From Phycisphaerae bacterium (GTDB lineage Bacteria > Planctomycetota > Phycisphaerae > SM23-33), in the NCBI GenBank assembly GCA_030745875.1, contig JASLNT010000069.1:1-63484 (forward strand): 63,484 nt of DNA, written 5' to 3'. The notes under the pieces were generated by a model. It was not told the origin of the DNA. It did no database searches and saw only the letters and a program-made list of their open reading frames with translations. Positions 7,560 through 16,586 of the stretch are shown here, in pieces; position 1 is the first letter of the stretch; each line of letters begins with the position of its first letter. Both the position numbers and the translations under genes were made by a program.

Positions 7560-9407
7560 TCAGCCGCCCTTGAATATCTCATCCTGCTTCTCACGCCTGA
7601 ACTGGTTGGTGTAAAGTCCGTAGTACGTGCCCTTAAGGGCAATCAGTTCGTGGTGAGTCCCCTGCTCGCTAATCAAACCGTCTTCAATCACGACAATGCT
7701 GTCGGCTGAGCGTATCGTCGAGAGGCGGTGCGCGATGATGAACGATATCCTGCCCCCAAGCACGCTAGCCAGGCCCTGCTGAATCAGGTGCTCGGTATCG
7801 CTGTCCACAGATGATGTGGCCTCGTCCATTACGAACAGTTGCGGATCGGCTAGAATCGCCCTGGCAAGCGAGATCAACTGCTTCTGACCGGTGGACAGTT
7901 TGACCCCGCCCTCGCCAACCTGTGTCTGGTAACCGTGGTCCATTTGCTTGATGAAACCATCGGCGTTCACCATCGCCGCAGCCCGGGCGACCTCTTCATC
8001 GGTCGCATCGAGGCGTCCGTACCGGATGTTGTCGCCGATTGTCGTGCTGAACACATGAGGCGTCTGCAGAACGATACCGCATGACGATTGCAGCCAGTGC
8101 AGACTGCGTTTGCGATAATCCACCCCGTTAATGAGTATCTGACCGTCGGTGGGTTCATAGAACCGGCACAACAGCGAAACAATAGTGCTCTTGCCCCCGC
8201 CTGTGGGCCCGACCAGCGCTACGGTCTGTCCGGACCGGGCGGTAAGGCTGAAATTCCGCAGGACCTGCTGCCCTGACTTATAGGCGAACGAGACGTCGCG
8301 GAACTCGATAGTGTGCATTTCCGTGTCGTGGCCGTCGGCGGCGGCGCCGTCGTCCGAACCGTTGCGACTCCGTTGCTGAATCGCACGGATAACTTCCGGA
8401 GAGTCCTGTATCTCAGGTTCGATCTCCAGAAGGTCCATGACCCGTTCGGCGGCAGCTTGACAGGACTGGATGTCCACTAACCTGGAGGCTATTTCCTGGA
8501 TCGGAGCGAACAGTATCAGCGAGAAGTTGATGAAGACAACCATCTCTCCGATCCGACCGGGATCGCCAACCGCGATTGCACCTCCCCGCCACAGCGAAAC
8601 GGCCACCGCCAGCGCACACATGGAGGTAATAATCGGCAGGAACATCGCGGCCAACAGCGAGTTGCGAACCGACGAGTTGTACATAGTGGTCGTAAGCGAT
8701 TGAAACTCGCCGAAGTTGTCGGTCTCGCGGACGAGGCTCCTGGTGGTGCGCATCCCGGAGATGCTCTCGTTGTGCGAAGCGGTGATATGCGAATTGGTCT
8801 TGCGAACCAGTCTCGATGTTTTGAGAATCCGCCGCTGAAAATACAGACTCACAACCGCCATCGGCGGAACCACCAGAAGCATCAAGATCGCCAACCGCCA
8901 GTTCAGCACCAGCGATATCACCGCTACCGCCACGATCAACATACCGCCCCAGACAATATCCAGCGTACCCCAGGCCAGTATCCGCGTCAGGCGGTCGCAG
9001 TCGCTGGTGAGCCTGGTCACCAACCATCCGACCGATCGCGTGTCGTAGAACGAAAACGACAGATCCTGAAGCTTTTTGAACCCCTTCTGGCGGACATCGT
9101 AGCCCAGGTGCGTGGAAATCTTACCGCCAAGGTATATGAACACGGCGATGCACGATGCAAAAGCAATCGCCAGCACAATGTAAGCGCACGCATGAGGCCA
9201 GAGCGAAGTCATACCGTCGGCCTGAAGATCGTTAATCACCCATCGGATCATCAGGGTGAACATCGAATCTATCACCGCCAGGACAATCGCGCACAGTATC
9301 AGACCTATCATGTCCTTCGTGTACGGTCTGGCCTCGCGGAGGAATTTCTTCCAGACATCCAGGCTGAAGCGGCGCACCGTGTAATCAGAGGGCGTTTCAA
9401 GAGCCAT
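7560..9407 (-). CDS. ABC exporter half-transporter, catalytic-site subunit
   Basis: A 615-residue type IV ABC exporter: six predicted membrane helices (about 25-320) followed by a nucleotide-binding domain (about 365-600). Walker A is GPTGGGKST (400-408), the signature is LSTGQ (504-508) instead of LSGGQ, and Walker B ends MDEATS with the catalytic glutamate E529 intact; the H-loop is IIAHR. The ATG at 9407 overlaps the upstream ABC gene by 11 bases. The intact glutamate with an altered signature complements the neighbour's intact signature with an aspartate, as in heterodimeric exporters of the TM287/288 or BmrCD class. It is a probable lipid or multidrug exporter. Confidence 0.92.
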   Translation of the reverse strand: MALETPSDYTVRRFSLDVWKKFLREARPYTKDMIGLILCAIVLAVIDSMFTLMIRWVINDLQADGMTSLWPHACAYIVLAIAFASCIAVFIYLGGKISTHLGYDVRQKGFKKLQDLSFSFYDTRSVGWLVTRLTSDCDRLTRILAWGTLDIVWGGMLIVAVAVISLVLNWRLAILMLLVVPPMAVVSLYFQRRILKTSRLVRKTNSHITASHNESISGMRTTRSLVRETDNFGEFQSLTTTMYNSSVRNSLLAAMFLPIITSMCALAVAVSLWRGGAIAVGDPGRIGEMVVFINFSLILFAPIQEIASRLVDIQSCQAAAERVMDLLEIEPEIQDSPEVIRAIQQRSRNGSDDGAAADGHDTEMHTIEFRDVSFAYKSGQQVLRNFSLTARSGQTVALVGPTGGGKSTIVSLLCRFYEPTDGQILINGVDYRKRSLHWLQSSCGIVLQTPHVFSTTIGDNIRYGRLDATDEEVARAAAMVNADGFIKQMDHGYQTQVGEGGVKLSTGQKQLISLARAILADPQLFVMDEATSSVDSDTEHLIQQGLASVLGGRISFIIAHRLSTIRSADSIVVIEDGLISEQGTHHELIALKGTYYGLYTNQFRREKQDEIFKGG

Positions 9408-11241
9408 CTTCGCCCTCCGTACCCGGCATGTCGCCGTCCGAAGCCAGTTCCTGGCGTAAATCCTCGGCCAGTTGATTCTGCACCTGCCACAACCTTCGGT
9501 ACATTCCATCCACGCCGACCAGAGACTGATGCGTCCCTTCCTGCACGATCCGCCCGCCTTCTACTACGATGATCCTGTCGGCGTGCATCAGGGTCGACAG
9601 GCGATGAGCTATCACCAGCGTGGTGCTGCGCCCGTGCCGGGTCCGCAACGCTTCGAGGATCATCTGCTCGGTTTCGGTGTCAACTGCGCTGAGCGCATCG
9701 TCAAGGATCAGTATCGGAGGGTTCCTGAGCACCGCACGAGCCAGCGCTAATCGCTGTCGCTGGCCGCCGGACAACGTTACGCCCCGTTCGCCCACGAGCG
9801 TATCGTAACCCTTGTCGAAATCTTCTATCGATTCATGTACGCAGGAAGAAGCCGCCGCCGACACTATCTCATCTTCGGCCGCACCGCTGTGCCCTATGCG
9901 TATGTTGTCCCGCACGCTTCTGGAGTACAGGAAGGGCTCCTGCATGACCACGCCGATCTGCGACCGAACGAATTTCTGGTCCAGGCTCGACAATTCCAGC
10001 CCGTCCAGGCGAATCGATCCGCCGTTCTGCTCGGGCGAATCGTAGTCGTAGAAACTCAACAGGAGGTTCACCAGCGTGCTCTTGCCCGATCCGCTCGGAC
10101 CCAGAATCGCCAACGTCTGACCGGCGTCAACACTCACCGAGACTCTGTCGAGAACTTTGATATCGCCATGATTGAAACTCAGGTCGGATATTTCGATCCG
10201 CCCGTCCAGACGATCCGGAGCGTCGATGTCTGAAACGTTGGGAGCCTCCCGAGGTTCGGCGAGTATCTCGCCCAAACGCCCCATCGCCACCACCGCCTTG
10301 CCCGCCTCGCCAAGCACACGACCGAGATGACGAATCGGCCAGAGGAACATCCGCATATAAAACATCATCGCCACCAGCCCGCCGACCGTCAGACCGCCCG
10401 TGTCAGCCGACCCGCCGCGAATCATGTACGCACCGGTAAGCAGGATCAGACCGATCTGGCAGGTGCACAGGAAGTTGGAGCACGACCAGTAAATCGCCAT
10501 GATCCGGATGAGGCGAAATCGGCGATCGCGGAACAGTGCGTTGTCGTCGGAAAACTGCTCGCATTCGTATCCCTGCCTGGCAAATGCGCGAACAACCCGA
10601 ATGCCCGTAAGGTTCTCCTGCAGGCGAGTGGTCATCACCGCTTCGGCCTCGTCGCAGAGACGGAACGTATTTCGCACTTTGACGAAGAACACTATCGCAA
10701 ACGTGAGGACCACCGGCGCGATCGCCATCGCCATCAACGCCAGCGGAACGTTCACCAGGAGCATGTACGGGAAGACAACGAGCACGGCGATGCTCGCCCG
10801 CCCGATCTCCGTGCCCTGAACGGCCAGGAACGCACGGAACGTCTCGACGTCGCTGGTGCACCGCTGCAGCAGATCGCCCGTATCGGCTGTGTCGTGGTAG
10901 GTGCAGGGCAAGTGCTGTATGTGATCGTAAAGACCGTTGCGGAGATCGCGGGCGACAGCTTCGGACGCCATGCCCGCCCAGCGACCCTTGAGGTACATGA
11001 ACAACCCGCTGATTACCGTAATCCCCACGACCGCCAGCGCGGCCATCAACAGGTCACCGCCTAACAATCGCACCCAGAGGCCCTCGACGGTCTTGCCGGA
11101 AATAATGTGATCGATGGCGACTTTGAAAACCACCGGCCTTTCAGCCAGCACCAGCACGCTCACAAACAACGCCCCTATCGCCGCGGCGTACCGCAAGCGC
11201 TGCCCCTTCATGAAACGCCAGAATGTATTCTTCTTCGCCAT
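9397..11241 (-). CDS. ABC exporter half-transporter, degenerate-site subunit
   Basis: A 614-residue type IV ABC exporter half with six membrane helices (about 18-320) and a nucleotide-binding domain. Walker A is GPSGSGKST (381-389), the signature is the canonical LSGGQ (490-494), and Walker B reads ILILDDALS: the catalytic glutamate is replaced by D515. It is the first gene of the three-gene efflux operon and overlaps the second. I start at the ATG at 11241 because the conserved protein begins there, although no strong ribosome site precedes it; an ATG at 11295 is the alternative. The partner carries the intact glutamate, so the pair should form one consensus and one degenerate ATP site. Confidence 0.92.
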   Translation of the reverse strand: MAKKNTFWRFMKGQRLRYAAAIGALFVSVLVLAERPVVFKVAIDHIISGKTVEGLWVRLLGGDLLMAALAVVGITVISGLFMYLKGRWAGMASEAVARDLRNGLYDHIQHLPCTYHDTADTGDLLQRCTSDVETFRAFLAVQGTEIGRASIAVLVVFPYMLLVNVPLALMAMAIAPVVLTFAIVFFVKVRNTFRLCDEAEAVMTTRLQENLTGIRVVRAFARQGYECEQFSDDNALFRDRRFRLIRIMAIYWSCSNFLCTCQIGLILLTGAYMIRGGSADTGGLTVGGLVAMMFYMRMFLWPIRHLGRVLGEAGKAVVAMGRLGEILAEPREAPNVSDIDAPDRLDGRIEISDLSFNHGDIKVLDRVSVSVDAGQTLAILGPSGSGKSTLVNLLLSFYDYDSPEQNGGSIRLDGLELSSLDQKFVRSQIGVVMQEPFLYSRSVRDNIRIGHSGAAEDEIVSAAASSCVHESIEDFDKGYDTLVGERGVTLSGGQRQRLALARAVLRNPPILILDDALSAVDTETEQMILEALRTRHGRSTTLVIAHRLSTLMHADRIIVVEGGRIVQEGTHQSLVGVDGMYRRLWQVQNQLAEDLRQELASDGDMPGTEGEDGS

Positions 11242-11439
11242 GGCGGGCTGCAAGTATAACGACTTTTGCCCTCGTCGGAAATGAGCGGGCTCCATGTAAC
11301 CCAAATCCCGCCCCGCCCCCGAGCACATTCCACCGCCCGCTGGACCGTTGTTTTTTGCAAACAGCGTCGATGTCCGATATACTCAGGGCGTTAACCTTGT
11401 TATAGACTACTGGTTGGCCCTGCAAGGAAGGGGCGTATT

Positions 11440-12090
11440 ATGATCGTTGTATGCTCAAATTGCGGACAGAACATGGAAGGGACCCCCGATATGGTCAATG
11501 TGGAGGTCAGATGTCCAAATTGCGGGGAGTGGACCTATCCGCAACTCCCCAAGGCCGAAACAGCCCCCCGCCCCGCCCAGCGCCCCGCCGCCGCCAGACC
11601 CGAATTGATGGGCCAGGCCAGGCTCGACGCACTAGTCGGAGCCAACGAAGACACAACCGCCTCGCACAAGCGCAGACATCGGCGGGCCGTCCGCCCCCCG
11701 CGAAAGACCGAAGAACTCTGGTTCGTGCTGACCGATTCAGGCCCGAAAGGACCCTACGCAAACGAACAGATTGTTAATTTCGCTCGCCAGGGCAAGATAA
11801 ACAAAGCCAACCGCCTGAGAAACGCAAAGACCGGAGTTGATTATCGGGCAGGCGACATACCCAATCTATTCCCATCTCCGGAAAAGCCCGCCGGGAAACC
11901 AGAGCCCGCTGAAGAGCCCCAATGGTTTGTGCAAACCGCAAAAGGACACGCCGGACCATTCACCGACACACAGATTGTAGCGTTTGCAAAGGACGGTAAA
12001 ATCAACGCCAAAACGATGCTGCGCAAGGGGCACACCGGTCAGTTCGTCTCCGCAGCAGAAATCCGCGGACTACTGCCTGCAGACAGATAA
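11440..12090 (+). CDS. Zinc-ribbon protein with two GYF_2 domains
   Basis: A 216-residue protein, predicted cytoplasmic. Residues 5-28 carry two CxxC pairs (C5/C8, C25/C28), a short zinc ribbon. After a Pro/Ala-rich basic linker come two GYF_2-type repeats, about 88-145 (LWFVLTDSGPKGPYANEQI) and 155-213 (WFVQTAKGHAGPFTDTQI), each with the W-F-V, GP[YF] and QI signature. GYF domains bind proline-rich peptides, so this is probably an adaptor. AAGGAAGG precedes the ATG. It stands alone between the divergent exporter operon and the zf-TFIIB gene, and no partner is evident. Confidence 0.75.
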   Translation: MIVVCSNCGQNMEGTPDMVNVEVRCPNCGEWTYPQLPKAETAPRPAQRPAAARPELMGQARLDALVGANEDTTASHKRRHRRAVRPPRKTEELWFVLTDSGPKGPYANEQIVNFARQGKINKANRLRNAKTGVDYRAGDIPNLFPSPEKPAGKPEPAEEPQWFVQTAKGHAGPFTDTQIVAFAKDGKINAKTMLRKGHTGQFVSAAEIRGLLPADR

Positions 12091-12143
12091 GACACTGACG
12101 ACAGCCTTGCCGAGAAGCATCGCCGAAGGAATTCGCTATTGGC

Positions 12144-12172
12144 CTGTCATTTCCAGCCTGACAATGTATACT
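12144..12172 (+). promoter_or_regulatory. Candidate promoter of the zf-TFIIB-like gene
   Basis: CTGTCA (12144-12149) and TATACT (12167-12172) are spaced 17 bases apart, 43 bases before the start codon. The match is 4/6 and 5/6 to the sigma70 consensus. Confidence 0.4.
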
Positions 12173-12214
12173 TGTGCCGTTAAGATCAGTTTTCCAAAAA
12201 TACGGGAGCCAACC

Positions 12215-12742
12215 ATGAAATGTCCGAGTTGTGACGGCAGTCTGGAAACAATTGTATACGAAGGCGTGACTGTGGAAACGTGCCCAAGTTGCCGCGGAGA
12301 ATGGCTCGACGCGAATGAACTGGGCAGCATCGTCAGGGCCCGGGAAGTCAAATTCGATGCCGACGAGATCCGCGCTATCGCTGAATCGACAGGCATAAAC
12401 GGCGTAAAACTCGAAGATGTCGACCGCGACCTTATCTGCCCCAAGTGCGGGGGCTCCACGGACGCGATGAACTATGGCTGCGACTCCGGCATCATTATCG
12501 ACCGTTGCACAGGTTGTAAGGGATACTGGCTCGACGGAGAGGAACTCGAAAAAATCCAGAAACTCGCTGAAGGCTGGGAAGGCATGCGGGCCGAAGACCT
12601 CGAAAAGTACGGACCGGTGATTTGTGACATTCAAGCCAAATTCGACGAGGGTGACCAACCCATGAAATTCAGTCACCTACCGCTCGTCGGAGGTTACATC
12701 AACTCGTTTATCCACGGTATCCTGAATCTGTTAGACGGCTGA
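12215..12742 (+). CDS. Double zf-TFIIB zinc-ribbon protein
   Basis: A 175-residue protein with two copies of the bacterial zf-TFIIB-type motif. Each has a CPxC pair, a second CxxC pair and the hallmark G-E/Y-W-L-D followed by E-L: the first at about 3-40 (CPSC, CPSCRGEWLDANEL), the second at about 76-115 (CPKC, CTGCKGYWLDGEEL). The C-terminal 50 residues end in a hydrophobic stretch. The family binds zinc; its cellular role is poorly defined. The ATG at 12215 follows GGGAGCC, and the longer open frame upstream overlaps the preceding gene and has no similarity. Confidence 0.8.
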   Translation: MKCPSCDGSLETIVYEGVTVETCPSCRGEWLDANELGSIVRAREVKFDADEIRAIAESTGINGVKLEDVDRDLICPKCGGSTDAMNYGCDSGIIIDRCTGCKGYWLDGEELEKIQKLAEGWEGMRAEDLEKYGPVICDIQAKFDEGDQPMKFSHLPLVGGYINSFIHGILNLLDG

Positions 12743-12823
12743 TCCAGGCTCGACAGTCACCTTCACCCGGGCCAGTTTTCATGTTCGCCCGGCCCGGCGG
12801 ATAATCGCGCTGCTGTCGCAATC

Positions 12824-14185
12824 TTACAAACTCCAGCCCTTGCGGTACTCTTTCTTGACGTACTGGTTGGCCTTGGCGTTGTTGGTGACCTTCAGGTTTT
12901 CGGGGTCCCACAGAATCCGAGTGTCCAGGCGTCTGGCGACATTGCCCAGCACGGTCATTTCCGTAAGCGGGCCTGAGTATCCGAAATGCGCCCCGGGCAG
13001 TTCGCCCGATTTGCAGCAACTGACCCAGTTCATTTCGTGGCTCGTTCGCACTCGCGGAAGCGTTTTGTCGGGGTACTTGGCGGCCTTTCGCGCTGTTTCG
13101 GGGATTATCATCGGGCTTCCTCCGTACACGCCGGCCATTATCTTGCCCTTGGAACCGTTGAACACCAGCCCGCCTTCCCGGCCGCCCAGCATCCTGCCGT
13201 CCTCCAACTCCATCGGTCGGGGCGGGCGGAGTCCGTCGTACCACGTAACCGTCACCGGAGGCAGCTTGCCGAGCTTGGGATCCGTTCGCTCGGGGAATTT
13301 GAAGGTCATAATGCCCGCAAGCGGGTGCGTGTCGGGGTTCAGGCCCATCGAAGTGGCGGACACCGACGAGGGAGCCCCGAGCCTCAAAGCATCGAATGCG
13401 GAATCCAGCGTGTGGGCGCCGCGATCGCCCATCATACCCGAACCGAAATCCCACCACGATCGCCATGTCTTGGGATGGTACGTCCAATGGTAAGGTCGCA
13501 TCGGAGCCGGACCGATCCAGAGGTCCCAATCGAGCCCATCGGGCAGAGCGGGCGTTTCTTTCGGGCGACGGAGCAGTTTCGAACTCCAGTACGCGTGTCC
13601 GGGCGGGTAGTACGACAGGCTGCACCAGGCGTCGACGCTGCGCACCTCTCCGATCACTCCGGCCCATATCCATTCATTAAGCAGGCGGTGACCCTCGCCC
13701 GAGTTGCCCTGGATGCCCATGGCGGTTATGACGCCCGCCTTCTTGGCCTCTACAGCCAGCATTCGGGCCTCGTATACGTCGTGGGTCAGCGGTTTCTGCG
13801 TGAACACGTGCTTGCCCAGCTTGATCGCGGCCATCGATATCACCGCATGGGTGTGATCGGGCGTGGCGATAATCACAGCGTCGATATCCTTCTGCTTTTC
13901 GAGCATTATGCGGTAATCTTTGTACGCTTTGGCTTTGGGGAAAGTCTTGAACGCACCGGCCGCACACTTGTGATCGACGTCGCACAAGGCGACGATATTC
14001 TGACTTCTGACGCTGCGAATATTTCCGAAGCCCATCCCCCCCACGCCGATCCCGGCGATATTAAGCTTGTCGCTCGGAGCCGTCTTGCCCGGAGCGCTTA
14101 TAACGCTCGACGGTAAGATAGTCATCGCAGCCGCCCCAGCCGCCGCGCCCATGAGCCCGCGTCTGGTGATCTCGTTACTGACCAT
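12824..14185 (-). CDS. Tat-exported Gfo/Idh/MocA oxidoreductase
   Basis: A 453-residue protein. The N-terminus has a Tat-type signal (ITRRGLMGAAAGAAAM), then a Rossmann NAD(P)-binding segment (IAGIGVGGMGFGNI), the D-x-D strand (ALCDVD), the VIIATPDHTHA box and the EKP-like QKPLTHDV motif of the Gfo/Idh/MocA family; here the glutamate of EKP is glutamine. The C-terminal alpha/beta half is the substrate domain. The family oxidises or epimerises sugar and inositol derivatives, and in planctomycetes exported forms are numerous. AGGAAG precedes the ATG at 14185. It has two Tat paralogues at 51169 and 53217. The substrate is unknown. Confidence 0.9.
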   Translation of the reverse strand: MVSNEITRRGLMGAAAGAAAMTILPSSVISAPGKTAPSDKLNIAGIGVGGMGFGNIRSVRSQNIVALCDVDHKCAAGAFKTFPKAKAYKDYRIMLEKQKDIDAVIIATPDHTHAVISMAAIKLGKHVFTQKPLTHDVYEARMLAVEAKKAGVITAMGIQGNSGEGHRLLNEWIWAGVIGEVRSVDAWCSLSYYPPGHAYWSSKLLRRPKETPALPDGLDWDLWIGPAPMRPYHWTYHPKTWRSWWDFGSGMMGDRGAHTLDSAFDALRLGAPSSVSATSMGLNPDTHPLAGIMTFKFPERTDPKLGKLPPVTVTWYDGLRPPRPMELEDGRMLGGREGGLVFNGSKGKIMAGVYGGSPMIIPETARKAAKYPDKTLPRVRTSHEMNWVSCCKSGELPGAHFGYSGPLTEMTVLGNVARRLDTRILWDPENLKVTNNAKANQYVKKEYRKGWSL

Positions 14186-14565
14186 TGTGTTGCTTCCTTT
14201 CGCTTGGTGTCTCCGTTGAGTCTGCCTCGGATTATCAATTATCGCCTCCCGCGAGGTTTTTACAAGTCCGTTGCCTGCGAGTTCCCCGCTCGCCGGACGC
14301 ACGATCGGGAATCTCCACAAGTCCCGCCGCTTGCGGATTGGCAATGACGCCCCGCGATCCCCACATCCCAGACAAACCGCCAACTTTTTCCAGTTTGCTC
14401 ATGCTGCACCATATAGTGATACCCTGCGCCAGCAATCATGAGCTATAATCAGTTGTTATGCAGGCAACAAGATGACTGAGAAGATGATCGCGGCGGATGG
14501 GAGAACTTGGGAGAAATGACATGATGACACGAGACGTTATGCAGGAGAGGTAACGGGGAAAACGA
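14186..14565. other. Divergent intergenic region at the left edge of the cassette block
   Basis: No gene is seen. It contains two copies of GTTATGCAGG (14455-14464 and 14536-14545). The second copy lies in a 16-base element (14525-14540) that recurs at 17918-17933 with one mismatch. A TATAAT at 14444-14449 lacks a good -35 box. The element ends 25 bases before the next start codon. Confidence 0.55.
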
Positions 14566-15681
14566 ATGAGAACTCTATCGCGGGTCGTGATCTTTATTGG
14601 ATTGTGTCTGGGCGTGTTCTCCCTGGCGGGGCTCCACTCGCAGCGGGAGTTTGGAGAATTCCTCGGTCTGAATGTCATTTTCCTACAGATCAATCTGTTG
14701 ATGGGGATATTCATACTGGCCTCGGGATTGGCGATAATGCTGTACGCTATGGTGCAGGATCGCGTGATCGAAAGGGCCGCCCGGCAAGACGCCGACACCG
14801 CTGATGGCAATCCGCCCATAGAAGATATACCCCTTTGCTACTCTTGCCTGACGCCCGCCAAACCACATCAGCACTTTTGTATGAACTGCTGGACACCGCT
14901 GACCAGCCACGCGGAAATCGACCCGCTCGGACGCATCTACGCCATGGGCGATATGTACTGGAAACTCACGCGAGGACCATCAAAACCAATCGCCATGGCC
15001 GGACTCTGGTTGATAGTCGGTCTGCCGCTTGTGATTCATTTGGTCCTCATCGTCGCCCTTGCCCTCACATCAAGTTACGATCAGTCATATTCTCTACTAA
15101 CCGAGTTGTTCACTACGTCTGGGGGCATTGCTGTATTCCTGGTCGGGCCGCTCTATCTGGCCTATCTGGCTGTTCAGGGCATGATACTTGTCAAGGCGAT
15201 TCGAAATCGACGGCGGGATCCGCAAGAACAACTCTACAGCGAAGAACCACAGGAAACGCAAACCGAACCGGACCCGGATGATCGAGATATGGGTGCGATC
15301 GGGAATCTTGGAGTGATTGAAGACGATAAGAAGATCGAAGCCTCGCAGAGTTCCGACGATGAATACGGCTGGGGGAGTATGCTGCTTCTGTTTGTCGGAT
15401 CATATTCTACGACGCTGCTCTTCGTGCTGATAATGTCCTTCGCATTGGGGTCCGAGCTTCTAGCCCGTCATGTTGTGTTCTTTCCCGCAGGCATGTTCGG
15501 CTTCTTTGAGCTTGGGCGGGATGTTGCTGTTCCGGCCACCCTGATAGGTTACGCGGTTTACCTTGTACTCATTGTAATTGGCGTACTATGCAGAGAGATG
15601 GCTGTCTTCTGGATTTTCCTGTGCGCACTTCTCGTGAATCTCTTAGGGTGTCTGGTCGGGATGTTATTTTACCCAGGATAG
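14566..15681 (+). CDS. Membrane protein with an internal zinc-ribbon-like segment
   Basis: A 371-residue protein of unrecognised family with two membrane helices at the N-terminus (about 5-25 and 35-65). A soluble segment has a double CxxC-type zinc motif (CYSC at about 92-95, CMNC at about 105-108), followed by two helices near 140-170 and 180-212. An acidic linker (about 215-265, rich in Glu and Asp) and three or four more helices to the C-terminus complete it. The layout resembles zinc-ribbon integral membrane proteins of unknown role. It is the first gene of the proposed cassette cluster: GTTATGCAGGAG lies 30 bases before its ATG and serves as both core site and ribosome site. An attC-like hairpin follows 163 bases after its stop. 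Confidence 0.7.
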   Translation: MRTLSRVVIFIGLCLGVFSLAGLHSQREFGEFLGLNVIFLQINLLMGIFILASGLAIMLYAMVQDRVIERAARQDADTADGNPPIEDIPLCYSCLTPAKPHQHFCMNCWTPLTSHAEIDPLGRIYAMGDMYWKLTRGPSKPIAMAGLWLIVGLPLVIHLVLIVALALTSSYDQSYSLLTELFTTSGGIAVFLVGPLYLAYLAVQGMILVKAIRNRRRDPQEQLYSEEPQETQTEPDPDDRDMGAIGNLGVIEDDKKIEASQSSDDEYGWGSMLLLFVGSYSTTLLFVLIMSFALGSELLARHVVFFPAGMFGFFELGRDVAVPATLIGYAVYLVLIVIGVLCREMAVFWIFLCALLVNLLGCLVGMLFYPG

Positions 15682-15844
15682 ATAGTCTTTGCGTTCTATG
15701 TGTTCTTTCGCGGTTAATTGATTTTGGGACGTTGCCGTCGGCGTCTTTCTTGCCGCTTACAGCAGCGTCGACATTGCGTAAGGAAGTTGACACCACCGAC
15801 CGTGGCGCGGGATACTGGCGCGAGCGGGTGATCCGATCAAATAA

Positions 15845-15902
15845 CATAACAAGACGCTCCAGCGGGCGCGGAAAGACCGCACCGCTGAGCTTTAACGTTA
15901 TC
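15845..15902 (+). repeat. attC-like integron recombination site
   Basis: The order is R'' CATAAC (15845-15850), GCT then an unpaired C859 then CAGCGG (15856-15865), GCGG (15868-15871), a 5-base loop, CCGC (15877-15880), CCGCTG-AGC (15882-15890) and R' GTTATC (15897-15902). The inner stem pairs fully except for the extrahelical C and a small internal loop. That layout, the length of 58 bases, and the AAC/GTT outer cores are those of an attC folded site. R'' fits the start of its own upstream cassette (GTTATG) better than its adjacent R', as in real arrays. Confidence 0.65.
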
Positions 15903-15912
15903 AGGAAGAACA

Positions 15913-16299
15913 ATGATTTTTACAGGCATAGTTAAAAGTGGGAAAGGTGATTTTTCGTTTTGGCTGGATAAACTAGCCGAACATTACACCCGGAAACTCG
16001 GAGTCAAACTCTTTCCCGGAACACTTAACGTGCATTTAATAAATCAAAGCTACCGGATACCTTCTGATTGTATACGACTTGAAAAGGAAGAATATGGCGG
16101 GACAGTGTCTGTCAGTATCGGCAAGTGTAGAATCTTTGGCAGGGAAGCTTTTATTCTTAGAACTGATTCTGATACAGGTAAGTTGGGAGATTCCCCGGAG
16201 TCGATATTGGAAATCGCCTCCGATGTCAATTTTCGGCAGACGTACGGGCTCAAGGATGAAGATGTTGTCGAGGTGGAGATTGAAGATACAGGAAACTGA
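15913..16299 (+). CDS. Archaeal-type CTP-dependent riboflavin kinase-like protein (DUF120)
   Basis: A 128-residue protein that reads as a stand-alone RibK/DUF120 domain. It has the N-terminal G-x-V-x-SGKGDF turn that binds nucleotide in the family, the hallmark LFPGTLNV box (33-40), and a C-terminal DEDVVEVEI strand like the conserved end of archaeal RibK. The length matches the archaeal enzyme, which makes FMN from riboflavin with CTP as phosphate donor. Bacteria normally use the unrelated RibF, so this is either an acquired back-up enzyme or a diverged domain with another ligand. GC around the gene is about 44 percent, well below the neighbourhood. The start is 11 bases after an attC-like site, with AGGAAG as ribosome site, and a small membrane gene follows after 4 bases. 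Confidence 0.75.
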   Translation: MIFTGIVKSGKGDFSFWLDKLAEHYTRKLGVKLFPGTLNVHLINQSYRIPSDCIRLEKEEYGGTVSVSIGKCRIFGREAFILRTDSDTGKLGDSPESILEIASDVNFRQTYGLKDEDVVEVEIEDTGN

Positions 16300-16303
16300 G
16301 ATA

Positions 16304-16540
16304 ATGAAGAAAACAATGAAGATGATAGTGACAACTGCATGGGTCGTGCTGATGTTCATCGTCATTGCCTATGGACTCGTCAAGGCAATCTCGGGCGATG
16401 TCGCCCAGAACCTCCAGCGCGAGGTGAGCGGGCTCATGTATACCGTGTGTGCCCTTGCGGGCCTCATCGGTTTCCAGCTCAGCCAGAACATCTCGCTCTG
16501 GAAGCGACTCGACGGCCTTGAGCGGAAATCTGGCTCGTAG
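16304..16540 (+). CDS. Small two-span membrane protein
   Basis: A 78-residue protein with two hydrophobic segments (about 8-28 and 42-62) and a short basic C-terminal tail. It starts 4 bases after the DUF120 stop, so both are probably one transcript and one cassette. No family is recognised. The size and two-helix hairpin shape resemble many orphan cassette-encoded membrane peptides. The ATG at 16304 is preferred to the longer frame upstream, which only overlaps the DUF120 gene. Confidence 0.55.
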   Translation: MKKTMKMIVTTAWVVLMFIVIAYGLVKAISGDVAQNLQREVSGLMYTVCALAGLIGFQLSQNISLWKRLDGLERKSGS

Positions 16541-16586
16541 GAAGAAGGTCGCCCGGTCAACTGTTGGACGTTGAAGGAGAAAGAAC

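Noticed and set aside
12986..14116. A 376-codon plus-strand frame opposite the Gfo/Idh gene
   Set aside because: It is antisense to a clearly conserved enzyme and has no recognisable motif; GC-rich codon use creates such mirror frames.
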